This document shows positions 16,547-24,636 of a stretch of 50,139 nucleotides of DNA, in pieces. The notes beneath the pieces are model-generated. The model saw only the letters and a program-made list of their open reading frames with translations, did not search any database and was not told the DNA's origin. The number at the start of each line of letters is the position of its first letter. The first letter of the stretch is position 1. The DNA lies in contig RXJW01000145.1 of assembly GCA_003963005.1 (NCBI GenBank), positions 1-50,139 on the forward strand, read 5' to 3'. Source of the stretch: Burkholderiales bacterium. GTDB lineage: Bacteria > Pseudomonadota > Gammaproteobacteria > Burkholderiales > Burkholderiaceae_C. A program made the position numbers and the translations under genes.

Positions 16547-16953
16547 CAGGATTGCTGTCTGAAGAGTTGCTGCAGGCCTTCCGACGTCCGGTTGGCGATG
16601 TTGGACGTCAGCTGGCAATGGAACATGAACTCCTGGCAGCGCACCGTCAGGTTGACCAGTTCGCCCGGCGTCAGTGCCTGGCCCGATGCCGCGGCGGCGC
16701 GTGCGTCCCGGCCGAGCGAGGCGGCTTCGGTGTTGATGTGCTCCAGCGGCTGCACCAGGCGCTGCACGGCGAGCCTGCCGGTTTCGCTCGCCGGCTGTGC
16801 CCGCTGCAGGGCGGCGGCCATGGCGCGCTCGAAGCCCGCCACCTCGGTGCTGGCGGGCAGCGCGCCCAGCTGCGACAGGGACGCGCCCGCGCCGAGCTGC
16901 ACGTCGGCGAGGGGCGCCGACGCCTGTGCTGCGATGGCGAGGCTCGCGTTCAC
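16546..16953 (-). CDS. sctI: Type III secretion inner rod protein SctI
   Basis: A 135-residue protein whose C-terminal ~45 residues carry the HrpB2/YscI pattern TPGELVNLTVRCQEFMFHCQ, then LTSNIANRTSEGLQQLFRQQ. The N-terminal half is Ala-rich and variable, as usual. It forms the inner rod at the base of the needle. It starts within the end of the needle gene (4-bp overlap) and overlaps sctJ by 3 bp. Confidence 0.88.
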   Translation of the reverse strand: MNASLAIAAQASAPLADVQLGAGASLSQLGALPASTEVAGFERAMAAALQRAQPASETGRLAVQRLVQPLEHINTEAASLGRDARAAAASGQALTPGELVNLTVRCQEFMFHCQLTSNIANRTSEGLQQLFRQQS

Positions 16954-17246
16954 TGCTTGCGGGCCATGGTTTCGAGAGCCGAGCCGACCGTGGAGACGGC
17001 CGTGTGCGAGCTGCTGGCCAGGAAGCTCATCTTCAGCGACATGGCGGTCAGCTCGGTCACGTCGGCCGGCTTGTCGCCACCGGCATTCATGGCCGCGCTT
17101 TTGGTCTCGATGTCGTTGGCCTGCTTGTCCAGGGCCTGGCCCCAGGCATCGGCCATGGCTTCGAACCAGGAGCCGCCGGTGGTCTTGCTGCCCGTGGTGC
17201 CGGTGGCGGGAGAAGCGGCGAGGGTGTTGAGAAGAGGGTTGGACAT
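16950..17246 (-). CDS. sctF: Type III needle subunit, SctF-like
   Basis: A 98-residue protein with no signal peptide and no Cys, and a helix-turn-helix layout typical of needle subunits. An amphipathic helix begins GGSWFEAMADAWGQALDK, followed by a Gly-Asp-Lys-Pro turn (AGGDKPAD) and a long C-terminal helix ending VGSALETMARKQ. It lies directly before the inner rod gene, as sctF commonly does. Its C-terminal ~60 residues resemble the C-terminus of the larger protein at 26132-26920, which also ends SMARKQ. A 36-bp gap to sctD upstream holds a ribosome site (AGGAGT). Confidence 0.75.
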   Translation of the reverse strand: MSNPLLNTLAASPATGTTGSKTTGGSWFEAMADAWGQALDKQANDIETKSAAMNAGGDKPADVTELTAMSLKMSFLASSSHTAVSTVGSALETMARKQ

Positions 17247-17282
17247 GAGAACTCCTGGGGTGAGGGTGGAGGGCGAGGGAAC

Positions 17283-18293
17283 TCAGAGGGTGAGGCGGGT
17301 GCGCTGGCCGTCGCGTTCGATCACGACGGTGCGTTCGGCGATCTCCACCACGCGGTGGCCGCTGGGCAGCAGGGCGCCGTTGAAGTAGCGGCTGCCATCC
17401 GCGGTGATGAAGTAGGGGCTGTCGCTGCTGTCGATGACGGCGACGAGGCGCTTGGCCGGGTCGTCGGGTGGCGCGGTCGGCGCTGGGGTGGCGACGGCAG
17501 GCGGCTGGTTGTCCACGTGCAGCACCGGCAGGCGCGGGACATCGCGGCGGGCGGCGGCGGTGGCAGCGTCTACCCGTGCGGTGTCGCGCTCGCGGGTGTG
17601 CAGCACGAGTTCGCCGTCGTCGCTCCAGCTCGGCTTGGCGGCAATGCCGTGCAGACGGAACACCTCCACCACGCTGGCCGCGGCGTCGACGGTGGCCGGG
17701 CGTTGTGCGATGGCGGCCTGGGCCGGCGGTACCGCTTGGCTCACGGTCTGGCCCGCTTCGCGCAGCGTGCCGCCGCGCCAGGCGAGCGCCGCGCCGCCGA
17801 GCACCATCACCAGGCCGACCCCGGTCAGCAGCGCCTCGGCCAGCGGCCGCGTCGGTGCCGCCGATCGCGGCGGGGCGGTGACCGCAGGCGGCGGGATGTC
17901 GTCGTCGTGCAGCACGGGTTCGGGCCAGTGCGCCTGGTCAGCCGGTCCGTACGCCACGATGGCGTCACCGAGTTGCAGCGGCTGACCCGGCGCCCAGTCC
18001 TGCGGTGCTGTGCTGGGCGCCAGCGTCTTGCCGGCGAGCACTGCCAGGCCTGACAGCAGTTGCAGACCGACCCGGCCCGGTGCCGTCGGCAGCAGCCGGA
18101 CCTGGAAGTCGAGACCGCTGGCCAGCAGCACGTCGGCGAACTGCGTGTCGGCCTGGTTGGCTGCGTTCAGGCCGCAGACGATCTGGGCCTCGTGGCTCTC
18201 CAGCCGGGCACGGGCGCCGGCTTGACGGCCGGCGAGCACGCGCAGTTCGAGCTGGGGCGCGAGGATCGAGGGGGTCGGGGGCATGGCAGTCAC
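17283..18293 (-). CDS. sctD: Type III inner-membrane ring protein SctD
   Basis: A 336-residue YscD/PrgH-type protein. The N-terminal ~100 residues are a cytoplasmic FHA-like domain (LELRVLAGRQAGARARLESH at the start). A single transmembrane helix lies at about 175-195 (LLTGVGLVMVLGGAALAW), followed by a periplasmic region with ring-building repeats ending in a small beta-rich segment (SPYFITADGSRYFNG). It forms the outer layer of the inner-membrane ring around SctJ. It overlaps sctC by 4 bp. Confidence 0.88.
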   Translation of the reverse strand: MTAMPPTPSILAPQLELRVLAGRQAGARARLESHEAQIVCGLNAANQADTQFADVLLASGLDFQVRLLPTAPGRVGLQLLSGLAVLAGKTLAPSTAPQDWAPGQPLQLGDAIVAYGPADQAHWPEPVLHDDDIPPPAVTAPPRSAAPTRPLAEALLTGVGLVMVLGGAALAWRGGTLREAGQTVSQAVPPAQAAIAQRPATVDAAASVVEVFRLHGIAAKPSWSDDGELVLHTRERDTARVDAATAAARRDVPRLPVLHVDNQPPAVATPAPTAPPDDPAKRLVAVIDSSDSPYFITADGSRYFNGALLPSGHRVVEIAERTVVIERDGQRTRLTL

Positions 18294-20089
18294 GGCTGGG
18301 GGGAAGCGGCGGTGTCGGCGGGCGCGGGCGCAGCACCGGTGAGCGGTTCGCGGGCCTTCTGCAGCACCTCGTTCGTCGCGCGGCTGCTGGCCAGCCGCGG
18401 CGTGATCAGGAACATGCGCTCGATGCGCTGCCCACCCTTGCGCTGGGTCTTGAACAGGTGGCCGAGCACCGGGATGTCACCCAGCACCGGCACCTTGTCG
18501 ACGCCCGCCGTGGCGCTGTCGCGCACCATGCCGCCGATCAGCAGGCTCTCGCCCTCGGAGATCAGCGCCTGCGTGTTGATGCCGGAACGCTCGACAACCG
18601 GCAGGTTGTCCACCGTCTGGCCCGTCAGGCCGCCGTCCTCGATCTGCACGAGGAGCTTGATGCGGGCCGCGTCGTCGCCTTCCTTGAACACGTGCGGCGT
18701 GACGCGCAGCCGGGTGCCAGCCGTTACGTTGAAGAGGTCCACATCCTCGCGGCCGGCCACGCGGACGTAGTAGGTGGCGCTGTTGTCGAACACGGCCTCG
18801 ACGTTGGACAGCGTCACGACCTGCGGGCTGCTGACGACCTTGGCCGCGCCGTCACTCTGCAGCGCGGTGATGCGCGCGACGAAGGGGTAGCGGTCGCCGA
18901 TGACGGCGGAGATCACGCCCCCTTTGGCCGTGGGCGTGGGGTCGACCTGGCCGTTCAGTCGCTCGTCGCCGGCCGTGCCGTTGCCGAACATCAGGCTGGA
19001 GCGGCCGTGGTTGTAGCGCCAGTTGATGCCCAGCTCGCGCAGCCGATCGGTGTTGATGTCGATGATGGTCGCCTCGATCTCCAGCGACTGCGGTTCGACG
19101 TCGAGCGACTTGATGAGGGCGGCGTAGCGGTCCAGCCGCTCGGGCAGGTCGCGCACGATGACGGCGTTCAGGCGCGGGTCGGCCTCGATGCGCGGCGCGA
19201 ACTCGGGTGGGGCGGGCGGCTCGGGCGTCTCCGGCGCGGCCTGGCCGTAGCCGACCTGGGTGAGGGCGGCCACCAAGGTGTCGGTGCCGCGCACAGTGGG
19301 TGCGGCATCGTCGACGAGGCCGAGCGTGGTGGCGGTGTTGCGCGTGCTGCCGCTGCCACGCAGGCGTTGTGAGCCCTGCGCACGGGCTGGGTCGCTGCTG
19401 ACGGCCTGCCGCTGTCGGTTGGGCTGCCCGACGAGCGAGCGCAGGATGCTGGCCACGCCCGGCAGCGTGGTCTGCTGGCCGCCGAAGCTCATCGGCACGT
19501 CCTGGGCCCAGGCGTAGCGGAGGTAGAAGATCCGGTAGTCCGGCAGCGGCTGGGTCTGCGCGGGCGTCCAGGACTTCATCGCCGCGGCGCCCGTGCCGGG
19601 GCGGACCTGGCGCACCAGCTCGTCCACCTGCTGCACGAAGCGGCGTGCGCCCACCGCGAGCAGCGCGCCGTCGTCGCTGAACTTCAGCGTGTTGCGGGCG
19701 TCGGGAAGCTGCAGTGCCTGCGCGGCCCGCTGTACCTGGGCGGCGGCTGCCGGCGTGAGCAGGTAGCTGCGCGTCTGGGTGTCGTTGGCCGGCGCGATGT
19801 AGAGCACGCCGCCGTCGTAGTAGGTCAGCAGGTTGTACGCGCGGCTGAGATCGCGCAGCAGCCGGGCCGGCGTGCCTTCGAAGCGGCCGTTGACCTGGCC
19901 CTGCACGCCCTGCGCGACGACCGGGATGTCGCTGCCCGAGAACAGGCCCTGCAGGAACTGCTCGATCGGTTGGTCGCGCGCCTCCAGCTTGACGGCACGC
20001 AGCCCGTCGGGCAGGGGAGCCGCCGCAGTGGGCAGCGCTTGGGCCAGCAGCAGCGTGGTGGCTGCCGCGATGCGGAGAGAAGGGGTCAT
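18290..20089 (-). CDS. sctC: Type III secretion outer-membrane secretin SctC
   Basis: A 599-residue secretin with a signal peptide (LRIAAATTLLLAQALPTAAA). N-terminal ring domains begin with VKLEARDQPIEQFLQGLFSG. A second domain contains DPRLNAVIVRDLPERLDRYA, followed by LEIEATIIDINTDRLRELGI. The secretin core ends with GESLLIGGMVRD and VPVLGDIPVLGHLFKTQ. It forms the outer-membrane channel of the injectisome. The gene overlaps sctV and sctD by 4 bp each. No pilotin gene is evident nearby. Confidence 0.97.
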   Translation of the reverse strand: MTPSLRIAAATTLLLAQALPTAAAPLPDGLRAVKLEARDQPIEQFLQGLFSGSDIPVVAQGVQGQVNGRFEGTPARLLRDLSRAYNLLTYYDGGVLYIAPANDTQTRSYLLTPAAAAQVQRAAQALQLPDARNTLKFSDDGALLAVGARRFVQQVDELVRQVRPGTGAAAMKSWTPAQTQPLPDYRIFYLRYAWAQDVPMSFGGQQTTLPGVASILRSLVGQPNRQRQAVSSDPARAQGSQRLRGSGSTRNTATTLGLVDDAAPTVRGTDTLVAALTQVGYGQAAPETPEPPAPPEFAPRIEADPRLNAVIVRDLPERLDRYAALIKSLDVEPQSLEIEATIIDINTDRLRELGINWRYNHGRSSLMFGNGTAGDERLNGQVDPTPTAKGGVISAVIGDRYPFVARITALQSDGAAKVVSSPQVVTLSNVEAVFDNSATYYVRVAGREDVDLFNVTAGTRLRVTPHVFKEGDDAARIKLLVQIEDGGLTGQTVDNLPVVERSGINTQALISEGESLLIGGMVRDSATAGVDKVPVLGDIPVLGHLFKTQRKGGQRIERMFLITPRLASSRATNEVLQKAREPLTGAAPAPADTAASPQP

Positions 20090-22077
20090 GCGGCGAGCAG
20101 CGCAGCCGGAGCGGGCGCCGTGTCGAGTCGTGGAGGGGAGAGGTGATGCAGCGGCGTGAGCCGCAGCGTGGGCATCAGCTCATGGAAGGACAGCACCGGG
20201 ATGTCGAAGCACTCGGCCTCGATCAGCTTGCGCAGGTGCCAGCGCAGGTCCACCGCACAGACGATGGCCTGGGGTTGCAGCGCCTGCACCTGCGCCTGCA
20301 CATCGGCTGCGAACTGGCGTGCCACATCGGGCGCCACCGCGAGCTGGGTGACGCCGCCGCTGACATGCAGCTGCTGGCGCATCAGGCTCTCCAGCTCGGG
20401 CGTCAGCAGCAGGGCGCGCAGTTCGCCGTGGGGGCTGATGCGGTGATGCGTCTGGCGGCGCAAGGCGATGCGCGTCATCTCGGTCAGGGCCTGCACGTCC
20501 TTCTCGCGCTGGCTGGCGTCCGCCAGCGTCTCGAGGATGTCGCGCAGGTTGCGGATGGACACCTCCTCGGCCGCCAGGCGGCGCAGCACTTCGGTGACCT
20601 TCTGCACCGGCAATGCGCGCAGCACCTCCTTGACCACGTCCGCCAGGTCGGCCTGCGCGCGGTTGAGGAGCTCGCTGGTTTCCTGGATGCCGATGAAGAG
20701 CGCCGCATGGCGGCGCAGGGCCTCGCGCACGTGGGCGGCCAGCGCTGTCGCGTCGCCGGCTTCGCCCCCCTCGGCGAGCGGCACCTCATGCGCCAGCAGC
20801 CGCCAGCCCTGCATGCCCAGGCGCCCGTGCAGCGCCAGACGCGGCAGGGGCAGGCCCTGGTCAAGCTGGATCTGGTCGAGCATCGATTCGACGGCCTGCG
20901 TCACGGCGATGCCGCCATCGGTCAGCAGGGCCTGGGGCACTTCCAGCAGCAGCGGCACCGACGGGCGCAGGCGCGGCTGCGCGGTGGTCAGGGCCGAGGC
21001 TTCGTCGGTGCGTGCGCGCGGGGCCATGCCGGGCACGCGGTGCGTGACCCAGTCTCGTCCCTGCGGCGTCAGCATGACACCGGTGGCGGCGAACACGAGC
21101 CCGAGCGCACCGAACACCAGCGGCGGGAAGCCGGGCACCGTGGCCAGCAGGCCGCAGATGCCGGCGGCCATCAGGTGAACGCGGGGCTTGGCGCCGATCT
21201 GCTTGCGGATCGCGTCGCCGAGGTGGCGGTCGTGCTCGTCGTCGTTGGTGCGGGTCACGAGCAGGCCGGCCGCCATGGCGCCGAGCAGGGCCGGGATCTG
21301 CGCCACCATGCCTTCGCCGATCGACAGGATCGAGTAGCGGTGCACCGCGTCACCCACGCTGAGGTCCTGCTGCAGCACGCCGATGGCCAGGCCGCCGAGC
21401 AGGTTGATCAGGATGATGACGATGCCGGCGATGGCATCGCCCTTCACGAACTTCATCGCGCCGTCCAGGCTGCCGTGCAGCTTGCTCTCCAGCTCCAGCG
21501 TGCGGCGGCGGCGGCGGGCTTCGTCCTTGTCGATGAGGCCGGAGCGCAGGTCGGAGTCGATCGAGAGCTGCTTGCCGGGCATGGCGTCCAGCGAAAAGCG
21601 GGCGGCCACCTCGGCCACGCGCTCCGCGCCCTTGGCGATCACGATGAACTGCACCACCGTGATGATGAGGAACACCACGAGGCCCACGACGAGGTTGCCG
21701 CCGGCCACCATCTTGCCGAAGGTCGCGATGATGTGGCCGCCGTCGGCATGCAGCAGGATCATCCGCGTGGTGGCGATCGACAGCGCCAGCCGGAACAGCG
21801 TCGTCATCAGCAGCACGCTCGGGAACACCGAGAACTCGAGCGGCCCGGCCACGTAGACCGCCAGCAGGATGAGCACGAGGCCGGAGGCGATGTTCACGGC
21901 CACCAGCAGGTCGATGAGCCACAGCGGCAGCGGCAGCACCATCAGCGCCACGATGGCGACGATGCCGGCCACCAGGAAGAGGTCGCTGAAGCGCGCGATC
22001 AGGCCTTCGCGAGAGACTTCCGCGGCGGCGAAGTAGCCGGCCAGCCCGGCGGTGCTCGGCTCGTGGCGGGTGCTCAT
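20086..22077 (-). CDS. sctV: Major export apparatus protein SctV
   Basis: A 663-residue FlhA/InvA/HrcV-family protein. The N-terminal half has about eight transmembrane helices and the cytoplasmic FHIPEP-type loop FSLDAMPGKQLSIDSDLRSG, then LIDKDEARRRRRTLELESK. The C-terminal ~320 residues form the cytoplasmic nonamer ring that docks chaperone-substrate complexes. It forms the export channel with SctRSTU. Coupled to the lytic transglycosylase gene upstream and to sctC downstream by 4-bp overlaps. Confidence 0.97.
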   Translation of the reverse strand: MSTRHEPSTAGLAGYFAAAEVSREGLIARFSDLFLVAGIVAIVALMVLPLPLWLIDLLVAVNIASGLVLILLAVYVAGPLEFSVFPSVLLMTTLFRLALSIATTRMILLHADGGHIIATFGKMVAGGNLVVGLVVFLIITVVQFIVIAKGAERVAEVAARFSLDAMPGKQLSIDSDLRSGLIDKDEARRRRRTLELESKLHGSLDGAMKFVKGDAIAGIVIILINLLGGLAIGVLQQDLSVGDAVHRYSILSIGEGMVAQIPALLGAMAAGLLVTRTNDDEHDRHLGDAIRKQIGAKPRVHLMAAGICGLLATVPGFPPLVFGALGLVFAATGVMLTPQGRDWVTHRVPGMAPRARTDEASALTTAQPRLRPSVPLLLEVPQALLTDGGIAVTQAVESMLDQIQLDQGLPLPRLALHGRLGMQGWRLLAHEVPLAEGGEAGDATALAAHVREALRRHAALFIGIQETSELLNRAQADLADVVKEVLRALPVQKVTEVLRRLAAEEVSIRNLRDILETLADASQREKDVQALTEMTRIALRRQTHHRISPHGELRALLLTPELESLMRQQLHVSGGVTQLAVAPDVARQFAADVQAQVQALQPQAIVCAVDLRWHLRKLIEAECFDIPVLSFHELMPTLRLTPLHHLSPPRLDTAPAPAALLAA

Positions 22078-22823
22078 GTCATGCCTCCGGCGAGGCGGCG
22101 CCGCAGTTCGGCATAGACGGCGATGACGTGGCTCACATAGGCCTGTGTCTCGGCGAAAGGCGGCACGCGTCGGCCGTACCGCTCCACGGCGCCTTCGCCG
22201 GCGTTGTAGGCCGCCAGCACCAAGCGCAGGTCGTTGCCGAAGCGGGCCTGCAGCCGCTTGAGGTAGCGGGCCGAGGCTTCGAGGTTGGCTTCCGGCGTCA
22301 TCAACTCGCGTTCTGCTTCAGCCACCCCCAGGCTGCGGCCGGTGGCCGGCATCACCTGCATCAGCCCGCGAGCGCCGGCCGGCGAGATGGCCTGGGCCTG
22401 GTGGCGCGACTCGATGTGGGCCACGGCGTGCAGCAGCAGCGGGTCGATGTCGTGGCGGCGCGCGACGTCGGCCATCAAGGGGGCCAGGGCGCGGATGCGG
22501 GCGGCACCTGCCGGGTCGCGCGTCGGCGGGGTGACGGGCGGGTTCGGCGGCAGTGCGGAGGTCGGCAGTGCGGCTTGCGTGTGGGCGGTCGTCGGAGGCG
22601 AAGGTGGGGGCAGGGCATCCGCCGCGGCGGCCATCGACGGCGTGCGCGTGAGCGTCGTGCCACACAGGCGTTCGGTCAGCGCAAAGCGGCTGCCCGTCGC
22701 TGCAGGCGCGGTGAGCAGGTCCTCGTCCGAGCGCAGGTCACAGCCGGGCGCCGCCTGCGCGCCGAGCCCGGCGGTCAGCGCGGCGGTCGCCAAGACTTGG
22801 CAGATCCGGTGAATTCCGTGCAC
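22074..22823 (-). CDS. T3SS-associated lytic transglycosylase
   Basis: A 249-residue, GTG-started protein with a signal peptide, a Pro/Thr-rich linker (about 70-105) and a C-terminal SLT domain. The catalytic Glu lies in LLHAVAHIESRHQAQAISPA; GARGLMQVMPATGRSLGV and YNAGEGAVERYGRRVPPFAE complete the family pattern. It cuts peptidoglycan so that the injectisome can cross the periplasm. It is the first gene of the minus-strand sct operon, so expression starts from the 320-bp gap upstream. A flagellar or conjugative role is unlikely given the neighbours. Confidence 0.92.
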   Translation of the reverse strand: MHGIHRICQVLATAALTAGLGAQAAPGCDLRSDEDLLTAPAATGSRFALTERLCGTTLTRTPSMAAAADALPPPSPPTTAHTQAALPTSALPPNPPVTPPTRDPAGAARIRALAPLMADVARRHDIDPLLLHAVAHIESRHQAQAISPAGARGLMQVMPATGRSLGVAEAERELMTPEANLEASARYLKRLQARFGNDLRLVLAAYNAGEGAVERYGRRVPPFAETQAYVSHVIAVYAELRRRLAGGMT

Positions 22824-23059
22824 TTTTTCTCGTCCCTGTGGTGTTTGAAGCCGGGCGGACTATGCGGGCAAGGACACCGGTACGGTTGACCATTGCAAGC
22901 AGACGTAACTGACTACCCCGTAGACATTGCTCCTTTGTATGGCGTGAGGTGCCCCCCACGTTTACGCGTAGAAACATCTGCTGCACCGGCACCCTCCGCA
23001 AGCAGGCATCGTTCGGTCCCGCGTCACGCCCGCCCGCCGGCATGCCGCTCAATTGGCCC

Positions 23060-23071
23060 CCTAGAAGTAGG
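23060..23071. promoter_or_regulatory. CCTA-GAAG-TAGG dyad, distal copy
   Basis: A perfect 4+4 bp dyad with a 4-bp centre, embedded in CCCCCTAGAAGTAGGT. It recurs exactly 60 bp downstream. Dyads of this spacing and CCTA/TAGG composition are typical of FixJ/NarL-type regulators, one of which is encoded in the sct operon. Confidence 0.6.
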
Positions 23072-23086
23072 TCTGGCCAGACGAGG

Positions 23087-23115
23087 GCAAACAAGTTTTC
23101 ACAAAGCCTGTTTGC
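23087..23115. repeat. Spaced inverted repeat in the sctU leader
   Basis: GCAAACA at 23087-23093 is the exact reverse complement of TGTTTGC at 23109-23115, with a 15-bp spacer. It lies between the two CCTAGAARTAGG dyads. It could be a further operator or an RNA hairpin at the start of the sctU transcript. Confidence 0.5.
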
Positions 23116-23119
23116 ACCC

Positions 23120-23131
23120 CCTAGAAATAGG
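23120..23131. promoter_or_regulatory. CCTA-GAAA-TAGG dyad, proximal copy
   Basis: The second dyad, in CCCCCTAGAAATAGGT, ends 12 bp before the sctU ATG and overlaps or abuts its ribosome site (TTAGGGAG). A protein bound here would block transcription or translation start, unless transcription begins farther downstream, so this copy may be a repression or autoregulation site. Confidence 0.6.
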
Positions 23132-23143
23132 TGTTAGGGAGCC

Positions 23144-24352
23144 ATGGCCGACGACAGCGGCGACAAGACCGAACAGCCCACACAGAAGCGCCTGCTGGAT
23201 GCCCGCAAGAAGGGCGACATCGCCAAGGGCAAGGAGCTCACGAGCACCTTGACGCTGCTGGTGTGGCTGGTGATGGGCGCGCTGTGCCTGCGCCTGGCCT
23301 GCGACCGCATCGCGGCGCTGTGCGAGGGCCTGCTCGCGCGCGTGGCTGCTGGCTGGGCCGGCGAGGGCTTCGCGCAGGTGGCCGCCCTGGTCGGCTGGCA
23401 GTGCGTGGAGCTGGCTTTGCTGCTGGTGGCGGTGCTGGTGGTGCCGGTGGCCGTGCTGGGCACGCTGGTGGAGTACCTGCAGGCGGGGCCGGTGCTGGCG
23501 TTCGACAAGGTGGCGCCGAAGCTGGAGCACCTGAACCCCGCCAGCGGGCTCAAGCGCATGTTCTCGCTCGACAACCTGGTCGAGCTCCTCAAGGGCATCC
23601 TGAAGACGGCGCTGCTGGTGGGCATCGGCTGGGCCGTGGCGCGCAGCCTGCTGCCGGATGCGATGCGTCTGGCGCTGTCGACGGCACAGCCCGCCCAGCA
23701 CCTCGGCGGCCTGGTCTGGCAGGGCACGGTCAAGACCCTGGCCTGGACCGTCGGTGTGTTCGCGGCGGTGGCCTTTCTGGACGTGATGTGGACCCGGCAC
23801 CGGTTCATGAAAAAGATGCGGATGAGCCTGCGCGACATCAAGCAGGAAATGAAGGAAAGCGAAGGCGACCCGCATCTCAAGCAGCAGCGCAAGCAAGCCC
23901 ATGCGGAGTGGAGCCAGCGCAACCAGGCCGCTGCCGCGCGGGGCGCCAATGCGCTCATCGTGAACCCGACCCACGTGGCCATCGCGATCGACTTCGAGCC
24001 TGGCCGCTGCCCGGTGCCGACCGTCAGCGCCAAGGGCGAGGATCACGTCGCCCGGGCGATGCGCGAGGCCGCGGGCGAGGCCGGCGTGCCCATCGTGCGC
24101 AACGTGCCTCTGGCGCGCGAGCTGCTCGCGCGATGCGAAGAAGGCGAGCTGGTGCCGCCCGACCTGTTCGACGTGCTGGCCGAGGTCATCGTCTGGGCCG
24201 AGGGCGTGCGGGAGCAGCTGCACTGGGAAGCGGCGCAGGCCGACCCGCATCGCCGGCAGGAGCTCCCCGCCGAGCCACCGCGCGCGCGCCCCGCGCCCGG
24301 CGAAGACCTGACCGTCCACCCCGACCTCGACCCGCGCGCGGCGCCGGCCTGA
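23144..24352 (+). CDS. sctU: Type III export switch protein SctU
   Basis: A 402-residue FlhB/YscU/HrcU-family protein starting MADDSGDKTEQPTQKRLLDA. Four transmembrane segments occupy about 30-215. The cytoplasmic domain holds the autocleavage motif NPTH (274-277) in ALIVNPTHVAIAIDF. Cleavage between Asn and Pro is part of the switch from early to late substrates, together with SctP. The Pro/Arg-rich tail after about 360 is unstructured. It is first in the plus-strand operon, and a TTAGGGAG ribosome site precedes the ATG. Confidence 0.97.
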   Translation: MADDSGDKTEQPTQKRLLDARKKGDIAKGKELTSTLTLLVWLVMGALCLRLACDRIAALCEGLLARVAAGWAGEGFAQVAALVGWQCVELALLLVAVLVVPVAVLGTLVEYLQAGPVLAFDKVAPKLEHLNPASGLKRMFSLDNLVELLKGILKTALLVGIGWAVARSLLPDAMRLALSTAQPAQHLGGLVWQGTVKTLAWTVGVFAAVAFLDVMWTRHRFMKKMRMSLRDIKQEMKESEGDPHLKQQRKQAHAEWSQRNQAAAARGANALIVNPTHVAIAIDFEPGRCPVPTVSAKGEDHVARAMREAAGEAGVPIVRNVPLARELLARCEEGELVPPDLFDVLAEVIVWAEGVREQLHWEAAQADPHRRQELPAEPPRARPAPGEDLTVHPDLDPRAAPA

Positions 24353-24357
24353 TCGCC

Positions 24358-24636
24358 ATGCAAGAGCTCCTTCTGAACCTCGCCAGCACCATCGCCGCGC
24401 TGGCCTTCGTGCTGGCCCTGGCCTGGGGCCTGCTGCGCGCCTGGCGCCGCTGGTCATCGGGCCTCGGCCGGGGTGCGGCCGTCGACGCCGACGCGCTGCG
24501 CTTCGTGCGTGCGCTGCCGGTGGGGGCTCGCGAGCGCGTGGTGCTGCTCGACCATGCCGGCGAGCGCTGGATGCTGGGGGTGACCGCAGGCGGCATCACG
24601 CTCCTGGCGCGCTGGCCGCTGGAGACGCAGCCGTGA
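24358..24636 (+). CDS. FliO-like membrane protein in a non-flagellar T3SS operon
   Basis: A 92-residue protein with one N-terminal transmembrane helix (LASTIAALAFVLALAWGLL) and a cytoplasmic segment LRFVRALPVGARERVVLLDH then ERWMLGVTAGGITLLARW. This is the FliO/MopB pattern. In flagella FliO helps FliP (SctR equivalent) assemble. No flagellar gene is present here, so it may do the same for SctR. It lies 5 bp after sctU, and its stop overlaps the next gene's GTG. Confidence 0.8.
   Translation: MQELLLNLASTIAALAFVLALAWGLLRAWRRWSSGLGRGAAVDADALRFVRALPVGARERVVLLDHAGERWMLGVTAGGITLLARWPLETQP

Larger units (their letters stand above)
22824..23143. promoter_or_regulatory. Divergent promoter region of the two T3SS operons
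   Basis: A 320-bp non-coding gap, distinctly less GC-rich than its neighbours, between the start of the minus-strand sct operon and sctU. The sctU-proximal half holds two CCTAGAARTAGG dyads and one spaced inverted repeat (separate entries). The other half holds CTAC-CCC-GTAG at 22913-22923 and TTTACGCGTAGAA at 22961-22973, possible operators for the leftward operon. A TTGACC hexamer at 22887 lacks a convincing partner. No RNA gene is visible. Confidence 0.7.
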
